64,000 nt of DNA, from positions 496,001 to 560,000 of the forward strand of contig NZ_JAGQDG010000004.1 in NCBI RefSeq assembly GCF_018069865.1, written 5' to 3'. Origin of the DNA: Ideonella paludis. GTDB taxonomy: Bacteria; Pseudomonadota; Gammaproteobacteria; Burkholderiales; Burkholderiaceae_C. Position numbers and translations under genes: made by a program. The notes beneath the pieces were generated by a model. That model did no database searches. It saw nothing but the letters and a program-made list of their open reading frames with translations, and had not been told where the DNA came from. Positions 16,836 through 23,749 of this stretch are shown piece by piece (position 1 is the first letter of the stretch; each line of letters opens with the position of its first letter).

Positions 16836-19154
16836 TTAGAAGCTGTACTTCAAGGACACGCGTGCGCTGCGACCGTTGATGGCGCGGGCAATGTACAGCG
16901 GGTTGTTGGTCAAGTTGCCTTGGCCTTCGGCTTCGGTGTAGCCCAAGGTGTTGAACAGGTTGTTCACACCCAGGGAAGCGGTCAGGTTGCGGGCCACCTC
17001 GTAGTTGGCGAACAGATTGACCGTGGCATAGCCAGGCAAGACCACCACGTTGTCATCCTGGGCGTAGGACTTGGTGGTGCCGATCAAGCTGCCACCGACT
17101 TCCACCGGGCCAAAGACATAGCTGGGCGAGACTTGGTAGACCAAGTTGGCTTGGCGACGCGGGGTCTTGCCGGTGTTGGCACCCGAGGTGATTTCAGCAT
17201 TGGTCAGCGTGAAGCCGCCGGTCAGGCGCAGGTCGCCAAAGCTGGCTGCCAATTCAGCTTCAATGCCTTGCGACTTGTAGGCGTTTTCTTTGACGGTCTG
17301 GGTGGTCAACTCAAAGCCTGCACCTTCCTTGGTCTTGGCCAAGAAGGCCGTGACAAAGGCGCTGTAGCCCTGGGTGCGGTACTTCACACCGGCTTCAAAC
17401 TGGTCAATCTTGCTGACGGGATAGGGCGCACGGCCGCTGTCCACATCGGCATCCCACACCACGCGGTCCGGTGACTTCCAGGTCACACCGTGGCTGAAGC
17501 GGGCAAAGGTGGCCATGCCCTTGTTCAGCTCATAGTTGCCGCCCAAGGAATAAGAGGTGCCGCTGGTGCTCCAGCCAATGGTGTTGGTCTTGGCGGGGTT
17601 CCAGGTGTTGCCGCTGGCCGCATCACCAAACTTCTGGGTGCCGGTGCCGCGCTGCTTGTCAAAGCGGATGCTGCCGTCCACGCTCAATGGGCCGTTGTCA
17701 TAAGTCACCGCTGCATAGGGCGCCATCGCCGTCACGCGCACATCGAGGTTGCGGAAGCAGCAGCCGCCCCAGGTGGTGGTGGCATCACCCACGGGCTGGG
17801 TGGTGACCTTGCCGGTGTTGTCGTAGAGAGCCGCACCGTCGCCGGTCAGGCCAATGTTGTAGCGGTTCCAGTACCAGGTCTGGCCGATGTTCTGGATGCC
17901 CGAGAACAAGCCACCGGTAGCGGTCAGCTTGGCGTTGCCATCGAGCTTGAATTCCTTTTGCAGGCGGGCGTCATTGAAAACGTTGCCCATGTCGTCCAAC
18001 GAGGTGTTGAAGATGTGGGCCGAGAACACCGGCGTTGTGCCGGTGTATTGGTTGGCGCCGTTGGCGGCATCCGTGGCCGCGCCGCCAGCCGGGAAGACAC
18101 CGATGAAGCGGCCCGTGATGTCGCTCTTGCGGAAGCGGTTGCTGAAGCTCAGACCGTTGCCCAGGTTGAATTGGCCTTCGATGCCAATCGAGTTGACCTG
18201 CACTGCCAAACCATCTTGTGGGTTGGTGTTGACGGTGTTGCCGTTTTTGTCGACCACGGTGTCGTTGGCGAACCGCGAATTCACGAAGAAGGCCGTGCGC
18301 GGATCAATGCCTTGGATGGTGTTGATCTTGCTGCCCGAGGTGGTGACGGGCACTGGCAAGTAGGTGGGTGTGCGGTCATTCAGGCTCTTGAGGTTCAGGC
18401 GCAGATAGCTGCCCTGCCCCAGATCCTTGGTCAAAGCGGCGCGGAACTGACCGCCGTTCTCGACCGTCGCGTCGGTGTTGCGTGTGCCTTCGCCGATGCG
18501 ATAGAAGCCACCAAACTGCAGGTTCAGGCCATCAGCCACCTTGGTGCCGTAGGCGAAATCCAAGCGCTGCTGACGATGATCCAAGCCGAGGCCGAGGCCC
18601 ACAGCGCCGCCGTTGGTCTTGCCGGTCTTGCTGCGGAAGTTGACGATGGCGCCAGTGCCGTTGGTGGTCATGGTGGCCGAGGAGCCGCCACGAATGGCTT
18701 CAACGGTGTCGGTCATGTAGTCGGCGCGGACAAACTGGTCGGCCGTGGCGAAGGAGATGTCACCGAACAAGATCACGGGCAGGCCGTCTTCTTGCAACTG
18801 GACATAGCGACCGCCGCCATCGGACATGGGCAGGCCACGCACGCCCAAGTTGGCATTGCCTTCGCCGCCACTGGCCTCAGCACGCACGCCAGGGACATTA
18901 CGCAGCACATCAGCGGCACTGGAGGCCACCGCGTTTTGCAACTGCTCCGCATCCAAGGTCGAGACCGACACCGACTGCTTCATCTTCGAGCGGGCGGTGG
19001 ACGTACCCGTCACCACCACACGTTCAAGTTGCAAGGTGTCAGCTTTGGCCTCTGCCTTGTCATCAGCAGCGGCGGTCTGGGCATGTGCGCCCGTGGCCGC
19101 AAAGCCCATCAGGATGGCCAGGGACACTGGGGTCAAGGTTGCAAACGTCTTCAT
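16836..19154 (-). CDS. TonB-dependent outer-membrane receptor, probable sucrose transporter
   Basis: A 772-residue outer-membrane receptor. It has a signal peptide ending at AHAQ (about residue 26), a TonB-box-like VVVTGT near residue 50, a plug domain (SAADVLRNVPGVRAE, LGVRGLPMSD, VEAIRGGSSATMTTNGTGAIVNFRS) and a 22-strand barrel ending in VSLKYSF with a terminal aromatic, as needed for BAM insertion. GGAGAC precedes the ATG. Its place at the head of a unit with permease and sucrose phosphorylase parallels SuxA of Xanthomonas, where a TonB-dependent protein imports sucrose. Ligand assignment is by context only. Confidence 0.88.
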   Translation of the reverse strand: MKTFATLTPVSLAILMGFAATGAHAQTAAADDKAEAKADTLQLERVVVTGTSTARSKMKQSVSVSTLDAEQLQNAVASSAADVLRNVPGVRAEASGGEGNANLGVRGLPMSDGGGRYVQLQEDGLPVILFGDISFATADQFVRADYMTDTVEAIRGGSSATMTTNGTGAIVNFRSKTGKTNGGAVGLGLGLDHRQQRLDFAYGTKVADGLNLQFGGFYRIGEGTRNTDATVENGGQFRAALTKDLGQGSYLRLNLKSLNDRTPTYLPVPVTTSGSKINTIQGIDPRTAFFVNSRFANDTVVDKNGNTVNTNPQDGLAVQVNSIGIEGQFNLGNGLSFSNRFRKSDITGRFIGVFPAGGAATDAANGANQYTGTTPVFSAHIFNTSLDDMGNVFNDARLQKEFKLDGNAKLTATGGLFSGIQNIGQTWYWNRYNIGLTGDGAALYDNTGKVTTQPVGDATTTWGGCCFRNLDVRVTAMAPYAAVTYDNGPLSVDGSIRFDKQRGTGTQKFGDAASGNTWNPAKTNTIGWSTSGTSYSLGGNYELNKGMATFARFSHGVTWKSPDRVVWDADVDSGRAPYPVSKIDQFEAGVKYRTQGYSAFVTAFLAKTKEGAGFELTTQTVKENAYKSQGIEAELAASFGDLRLTGGFTLTNAEITSGANTGKTPRRQANLVYQVSPSYVFGPVEVGGSLIGTTKSYAQDDNVVVLPGYATVNLFANYEVARNLTASLGVNNLFNTLGYTEAEGQGNLTNNPLYIARAINGRSARVSLKYSF

Positions 19155-19279
19155 GAAATGCGTCTCCGAGGGTGGAAAAGAGTGCCGAGCGCAGCGGTCT
19201 TGGGTGTTTTTGGGGGAAATTCTTCGATGGCAACCACACGTAGCGCACGGAAGCCCTTGAAGACGTTGTGATGTTCCCA

Positions 19280-19308
19280 GCTTATTGCAATCGGTTGCAT
19301 TAGTGCAA
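19280..19308 (-). promoter_or_regulatory. Candidate promoter with LacI-type operator for the sucrose unit
   Basis: On the leftward strand TTGCAC (19303-19308) resembles a -35 box and ATAAGC (19280-19285) a poor -10, with a 17-base spacer. The spacer contains TGCAATCGGTTGCA on the plus strand (19286-19299), a near-perfect palindrome with central CG, which is the standard form of LacI-family operators. A repressor bound there would block polymerase. It lies 132 bases upstream of the receptor ATG. No lacI-type gene is present in the window. Confidence 0.6.
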
Positions 19309-19380
19309 ACCCCGAATGACTCAGCGGCGCCACAGCCCCCCGCATCGAAGCCAAAAGACCGCCGACACGGGGGTGAAGTG

Positions 19381-19402
19381 GGGGTGGAGCGCGTGCCACC
19401 CC
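19381..19402 (-). other. Stem-loop downstream of prfH
   Basis: GGGGTGG (19381-19387) pairs with CCACCCC (19396-19402) around an 8-base loop, 30 bases beyond the prfH stop on the leftward transcript. There is no U tract, so it is only a possible end-of-transcript structure. Confidence 0.35.
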
Positions 19403-19431
19403 GGCCAAGAAGTCAGCGGAGCAAGCGGCGC

Positions 19432-20067
19432 TCAGCACGCCTCCACAAACCCCGGGCCCTTGAACACCCGGATCGCATTGCCGCGTTCCACCCCGTGGTG
19501 CTGGATCCAGCGCTGCTGACGCGCGGCTCGATCTGCGGCACTGGCCCTGTCGGCCAGCTTGTGGCTCAACAAGGCGCGGGCCAAGCGTTTGTTGGCATGC
19601 TGGCTGCGCTCGGTTTGGACCTTGACGCTCAGACCCGTCGGCAGATGGGTCAGGCGCACCGCCGAATCGGTTTTGTTGACATGCTGACCGCCAGGGCCAC
19701 TCGCGCGCAAGGTTTCAAAGCACAAGTCTTGTTCACGCAGCGCCTGATCCTGGCCATCGGTGGCTTCGTCCTCAAAGGCCTCAGCGCCAATGAACCAGTT
19801 CTTCCGCTTGTGCGCTGGCCGGTAAGGGCTCACGTTGATCCATTGAAGACTGCCGCTCCACTGCGCTGCCAGCGTGCGCGCCTGCGCGCCTTCCAGCGCC
19901 ACGAGCACCGAGCGAAGGTTGCCCTCCATTGCGCTGGCTACTTGCTCTAGCAGCTCGGTGCGAACGCCTTGTTGATGCGCCTCTTCAAGCAAGCGAGCCA
20001 GTGCTTTGCGAACGCCCAAGCAGCATTCCTCTGGGCCTGTGTTGGCCGTCAGTTGCAGCATGATCAT
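19432..20067 (-). CDS. prfH: Peptide chain release factor homolog PrfH
   Basis: A 211-residue class-I release factor relative that keeps the peptidyl-tRNA hydrolysis domain but lacks the full codon-recognition domain. The catalytic GGQ is at residues 126-128 within [16 protein letters not shown]. The N-terminus ([18 protein letters not shown]) is the PrfH-specific segment. I selected the ATG that overlaps the rtcB stop as ATGA, with GGGGAG eight bases upstream; a GTG nine bases earlier is possible. The family is almost always found beside rtcB and, from published work on E. coli RtcB2-PrfH, rescues ribosomes whose 16S rRNA is cut at the decoding centre so that RtcB can reseal it. Confidence 0.92.
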   Translation of the reverse strand: MIMLQLTANTGPEECCLGVRKALARLLEEAHQQGVRTELLEQVASAMEGNLRSVLVALEGAQARTLAAQWSGSLQWINVSPYRPAHKRKNWFIGAEAFEDEATDGQDQALREQDLCFETLRASGPGGQHVNKTDSAVRLTHLPTGLSVKVQTERSQHANKRLARALLSHKLADRASAADRAARQQRWIQHHGVERGNAIRVFKGPGFVEAC

Positions 20068-21212
20068 TCGCAGCACTCCCCGCGGGTCTTGTAGGTCAGC
20101 ACGGGCTTAAGCCGTGCGAGCAGCTCAATCAGGCCCGCCCCCACCAAGGCCTGCACCACGCTGTCGATGCCTTTGTAGGCCTGCGGTGCTTCCTCATAGA
20201 TGAGTTGGCGGTCGTTGCAGATCACGCGGCTGCCCAGCGCCGTCCGGCCCATTTGGCTGGGGGTCGTCAGCTTGAACAAGCGGTCTTTGCAGGCCGAGCG
20301 AATCCACTTGCGACCTGCCCCATGCGCCAACGACAACAGGGTGTCGTGGCACAGGCGACGTGGCCTGACCAAGTAGCTGTAGTCCCCGCGGGAGCCAGGG
20401 ATCATCACTGGCCCTTGGTCGGAAGGCGTCGCACCTTTGCGATGCAACCAACCCTGCTGTCCGCCCACACTCGCAGCGGCCACAAAGTTGTGGTGCACAT
20501 CGAGCACGCACTCGCCTTGTGCACGCACATTGTTCAGCAGCCGCTGTGCGACCAAGCCACGGTTGCAGCGCGCAAACAGTAGGGCGGCATCATGCTCTCG
20601 GAGATAGGCCACGGCCGCGTCTTCCCCGGCCTTCAGGCCCCGATGACCGAAGGCCTCGACATGCCGGCGCAGGATGCGCTCGCCCAAACCGCGCGAGCCA
20701 CTGTGCACCAGCAAGAGCAGATGGCGCGGGCTCAGACCGAGATCGGACACCGCCTGTTCAACATAGACCGTGTCCACCTGCTGAAACTCAGCAAAGTGAT
20801 TGCCGCCGCCGATGGTTCCCAGTGATGCCAGGTGCTCGCCAGGCGCCAGACCCTGCGCCTGCGCGGCTTGATCGCGCAGTTCAAGATCCTCCAGCGGGCC
20901 ATCAATATTGCCAACGCGTTTGTCCAACTTGTCGAGGCGCACGGCGCTGGCCAACAGGTCGGTTTGCCACAGCGCCATGCCGCAGCCAATATCGTTCCCC
21001 ACCAGCGTGGGGTAGATGATGTCCTTTGAGAAAAAGGCCGCACCCACAGGGTTGCCGCGACCAGGATGAAGATCCGGCATGCCCGCCACGCGTTGCATGC
21101 CCTCTAATTGCGCGGTGGTCAGCAGCTGTGCAATCGCTGCATCTTCCATCCACGTCGAGTCCGTCGCGACCACGCAGGCGCGGTCCGACAAGACCTTGAC
21201 AAAATTGCCCAT
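20064..21212 (-). CDS. rtcB: RNA ligase RtcB (PrfH-associated, RtcB2-type)
   Basis: A 382-residue RNA ligase joining 2',3'-cyclic-phosphate (or 3'-phosphate) and 5'-OH ends with GTP and Mn2+. Metal-binding Cys77 lies in NDIGCGM, with [17 protein letters not shown] and HNFVA following. The guanylylated histidine is His297 in AHGAGRKW. It is shorter than canonical RtcB (about 400 residues), as expected for PrfH-linked copies. The ATG has only a weak GGA upstream. It is the first long gene of the rtcB-prfH pair, with no rtcA or rtcR nearby, so regulation must differ from the sigma-54-driven rtcBA operon. Confidence 0.93.
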   Translation of the reverse strand: MGNFVKVLSDRACVVATDSTWMEDAAIAQLLTTAQLEGMQRVAGMPDLHPGRGNPVGAAFFSKDIIYPTLVGNDIGCGMALWQTDLLASAVRLDKLDKRVGNIDGPLEDLELRDQAAQAQGLAPGEHLASLGTIGGGNHFAEFQQVDTVYVEQAVSDLGLSPRHLLLLVHSGSRGLGERILRRHVEAFGHRGLKAGEDAAVAYLREHDAALLFARCNRGLVAQRLLNNVRAQGECVLDVHHNFVAAASVGGQQGWLHRKGATPSDQGPVMIPGSRGDYSYLVRPRRLCHDTLLSLAHGAGRKWIRSACKDRLFKLTTPSQMGRTALGSRVICNDRQLIYEEAPQAYKGIDSVVQALVGAGLIELLARLKPVLTYKTRGECCE

Positions 21213-21264
21213 AAAAATCCAGATTCAAAGTGATGAAACCGGACTGGGACAGACGCGCGCAAGC

Positions 21265-21315
21265 CACCGCACCGCGCAAAGCGGTGCTCAGTGGGGCGCG
21301 AAAAGAAGTGCGGTG
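21265..21315 (-). promoter_or_regulatory. Mutually exclusive RNA helices in the rtcB leader
   Basis: On the leftward RNA, CACCGCAC (21315-21308) can pair perfectly with GTGCGGTG (21272-21265). Alternatively GCACCGC (21287-21281) pairs with GCGGTGC (21275-21269) around a TTTGC loop. The two share bases 21269-21272, so they cannot form together. The first arm begins 8 bases after the stop of the 19-codon leader ORF and would be covered by a ribosome paused there. This is the arrangement of an attenuator, but there is no U tract and the rtcB start is about 50 bases further on. Confidence 0.45.
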
Positions 21316-21322
21316 AGGCTGC

Positions 21323-21382
21323 TCAGTGCAACAACTCAGCCACCGTCGACCCAGCCCACAGGGAGGTCGTGTTCTTTTGCAT
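21323..21382 (-). CDS. 19-codon leader ORF upstream of rtcB
   Basis: ATG to TGA encoding MQKNTTSLWAGSTVAELLH. It is preceded by AAGGAG with ideal spacing (ACAAT before ATG), by far the best ribosome binding site in this region. It ends 110 bases before the rtcB ATG and is out of frame with rtcB. No hydrophobic toxin-like stretch is present and I recognise no family. It may be a leader peptide whose translation state controls rtcB-prfH, or a small protein in its own right. The rest of 21213-21587 holds only the folded leader, a weak promoter candidate and the tctA terminator. Confidence 0.55.
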   Translation of the reverse strand: MQKNTTSLWAGSTVAELLH

Positions 21383-21465
21383 ATTGTTCTCCTTGTGAAG
21401 TCGATGGATGGGGGTGCGCCGCCCTTGCGGGGGCCGTGCAAGCCGTGGCGCGCGAAGAGGGCCGC

Positions 21466-21495
21466 ACTGTAGGGGCAAGTGGGTGTTCAGGTCCA
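21466..21495 (-). promoter_or_regulatory. Weak candidate promoter for the rtcB-prfH leader
   Basis: TACAGT (21466-21471, leftward strand) with TGGACC (21490-21495) 18 bases upstream gives a sub-optimal sigma-70 match. It lies between the tctA terminator and the leader ORF, giving an untranslated stretch of about 75 bases before that ORF. There is no stronger match in the gap, but the call is weak. Confidence 0.3.
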
Positions 21496-21538
21496 GCCTG
21501 GCCTGTGCGGTGCGACGTGTTTATGCGACAGCACCATG

Positions 21539-21565
21539 AAAAAGGGCTGACCAAAGTCAGCCCTT
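21539..21565 (-). terminator. Intrinsic terminator of tctBA
   Basis: A 10-bp perfect stem (AAGGGCTGAC at 21542-21551 with GTCAGCCCTT at 21556-21565, loop of four) is followed on the leftward transcript by five U. It starts 23 bases after the tctA stop and separates tctBA from the rtcB leader. Confidence 0.9.
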
Positions 21566-21587
21566 GCGAGGTGTCAGGCGCCAGGCG

Positions 21588-23099
21588 TCAATCGTCTTGG
21601 AACGCCTCTTCCCGCTTGGAGCGGATCGAGGGCAGCAGCACCACCACGATCATGGCCAGGGACGCCAGCAGCAAGCCTGCGGACAGTGGCCGGGTGGCAA
21701 AGGTACTCCAGTCACCACGCGAGAGCAGCAGAGCGCGGCGCAGGTTTTCTTCCATCATGGGGCCCAAGATGAAGCCCAGCAGCAATGGCGCAGGCTCGCA
21801 GCTCAGCTTGTAGAAGACATAGCCCACAAAGCCGAACAGCACCGCCATGTAGATGTCGAAGTTGTTGTTGTTCAGCGTGTACAGGCCGATGCAGCAGAAG
21901 GTGAGGATGGCCGGGTAGAGCACGCGGTAAGGCACGGTCAGCAGCTTGATCCAGATGCCGATCAAGGGCAGGTTCAAGATCACCAGCAGCAGGTTGCCGA
22001 TCCACATCGAGGCGATCAGGCCCCAGAACAGCTCGGGGTTGGCCGTCATCACTTGAGGACCGGGCTGGATGCCCTTGATGGTCATCGCGCCCACCATCAG
22101 CGCCATCACCGGGTTGGGCGGAATGCCCAAGGTCAGCATGGGGATGAAGCTGGTTTGTGCGCCGGCATTGTTGGCCGACTCGGGGCCCGCCACGCCGCGG
22201 ATATTGCCCTGGCCGAAAGGCACCTCGTTGGCACCCATGCGCATCTTCTTCTCGACCGTGTAGGCCGCGAAGGACGCCAGCAAGGCACCGCCGCCGGGCA
22301 GCACGCCCAGGATGGAGCCCAGGGCCGTGCCCCGCAGCACGGCCGGGAAGCCCTCTTTGAAGTCTTGGGCCGTGGGCCACAAGCCCTTCACGTCTTTGGT
22401 GAAGACCTCGCGGTGTTCGGCGGGACGGCCGAGGTTGGCAATGATTTCGCCAAAGCCGAACACGCCCATGGCGATGGTCACAAAGCCGATGCCGTCGGTC
22501 AGCTCAGGGATGTCAAAGCTGTAGCGTGGCACACCCGAAATAACGTCGGTGTTGATCTGCCCCAGCAGCAGGCCCAGCACAATCATGCCGATGGCCTTGA
22601 CCAAGGAGCCTGAGGCCAGCACCACGGCGCCGATCAAGCCCAGGGTCATCAGGCTGAAGTATTCGGCCGGGCCGAACTTGAAGGCCAGCTCGGTCAGCGG
22701 CGGCGCGAAGGCCGCGATGATCAAAGTGCCCACGCAGCCAGCGAAGAAGGAGCCCAAACCGGCCGCCGCGAGCGCAGCACCAGCGCGGCCGCGACGGGCC
22801 ATGGCATAGCCGTCGATGGCGGTGACCACCGAGCTGGATTCACCGGGGACGTTGATCAAAATGGCGGTGGTCGATCCACCATACTGAGCGCCGTAGTAAA
22901 TGCCGGCCAGCATGATCAGCGCAGGCGTCGCGTCCAGGGCATAGATGGACGGCAGCAGCATGGCGATGGTGGCCACCGGCCCCAAGCCCGGCAGCACACC
23001 GATCAGGGTGCCCAGAATGGCACCGCCCAAAGCGTAGAGAAGGTTGGTGACGGTGAAGGCCGTCTGCAGGCCCAGGCCCAGATTGGATAAGAGATCCAT
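21588..23099 (-). CDS. tctA: Tripartite tricarboxylate transporter large permease TctA
   Basis: A 503-residue inner-membrane permease with about twelve helices, the large subunit of a tripartite tricarboxylate transporter. Signature stretches are GVLPGLGPVATIAMLLP near the N-terminus, YGGSTTAILINVPGE, and the matching second-half GLLPGGGALLASFAAY and GIPPNPVMALMVGAM-type loops. It starts 13 bases after tctB. The periplasmic binding protein TctC that normally defines the substrate is not adjacent, so one of the often numerous Bug-type proteins elsewhere in the genome must serve it. Its transcript ends at a clear terminator. Confidence 0.93.
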   Translation of the reverse strand: MDLLSNLGLGLQTAFTVTNLLYALGGAILGTLIGVLPGLGPVATIAMLLPSIYALDATPALIMLAGIYYGAQYGGSTTAILINVPGESSSVVTAIDGYAMARRGRAGAALAAAGLGSFFAGCVGTLIIAAFAPPLTELAFKFGPAEYFSLMTLGLIGAVVLASGSLVKAIGMIVLGLLLGQINTDVISGVPRYSFDIPELTDGIGFVTIAMGVFGFGEIIANLGRPAEHREVFTKDVKGLWPTAQDFKEGFPAVLRGTALGSILGVLPGGGALLASFAAYTVEKKMRMGANEVPFGQGNIRGVAGPESANNAGAQTSFIPMLTLGIPPNPVMALMVGAMTIKGIQPGPQVMTANPELFWGLIASMWIGNLLLVILNLPLIGIWIKLLTVPYRVLYPAILTFCCIGLYTLNNNNFDIYMAVLFGFVGYVFYKLSCEPAPLLLGFILGPMMEENLRRALLLSRGDWSTFATRPLSAGLLLASLAMIVVVLLPSIRSKREEAFQDD

Positions 23100-23112
23100 G
23101 GTCAGCTACTCC

Positions 23113-23577
23113 TTAGGCACCGAACATGGTGGGCCACAACGGAATGGTGAGCTTCAAGCCCGCCACAAACACGGCATACGACAAAGCGATCAGCACGGCA
23201 GCATTGATGAGCGACGCCTTCCAAGTGAACTCGTCACTGGCCACGCTGGAGGCAATGACCAGCAGAGGCAGGCAGATCACCATGCCCAAACGCGGCAGCA
23301 AGAAACCGAACAAGGCCACCGAGGCCAAGATGATCAACAGGGGCCGCCACGCAAAGGCACCGACCGGGTCGCCATCGGCGGTCTCAATGGTCAGCGCCGT
23401 GAAGATCACCAGCGCGCCCAGGACCGCCAAGATCAGCCCCAGGCCGAAGGGGAAGTAGCCGGGGCCTGGGTTGGCCGAGCTGCCAAAGCTGTAGTTGGTG
23501 GCACCCCAGGCGAACGACAGTCCGATGGCAATGAACATCAGGCCGGACCAGAAGTTCCTTTGACTTTTAATTTTCAA
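23113..23577 (-). CDS. tctB: Tripartite tricarboxylate transporter small permease TctB
   Basis: A 154-residue, four-helix small membrane subunit. The N-terminal SGLMFIAIGLSFAWGATNYSFG, then GPGYFPFGLGLILAVLGALVI, is the usual TctB pattern, including the conserved PGYFP. It precedes tctA with 13 bases between them. The 170 bases upstream hold no recognisable gene and I could not identify a convincing promoter there. Confidence 0.92.
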   Translation of the reverse strand: MKIKSQRNFWSGLMFIAIGLSFAWGATNYSFGSSANPGPGYFPFGLGLILAVLGALVIFTALTIETADGDPVGAFAWRPLLIILASVALFGFLLPRLGMVICLPLLVIASSVASDEFTWKASLINAAVLIALSYAVFVAGLKLTIPLWPTMFGA

Positions 23578-23749
23578 CGCAGTCTCCTCACGGTTGCAGT
23601 GACTGCGTGAATTCTATGAACGGCTCACCCTGCCGGCGCTGTGGAATACACGTAAGGCGATGCAGGGGCGGACTGCCGGGTAATCCCTATCAGCAGCCCC
23701 CAATAATCGACATGCAAAGCGCGGCTGCGAGCGCCGCCTGCGCGCGACC

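Noticed and set aside
17490-19271. 593-codon open frame on the plus strand
   Set aside because: Antisense to the TonB-dependent receptor; Gly/Ala/Val/His-rich with no recognisable domain.
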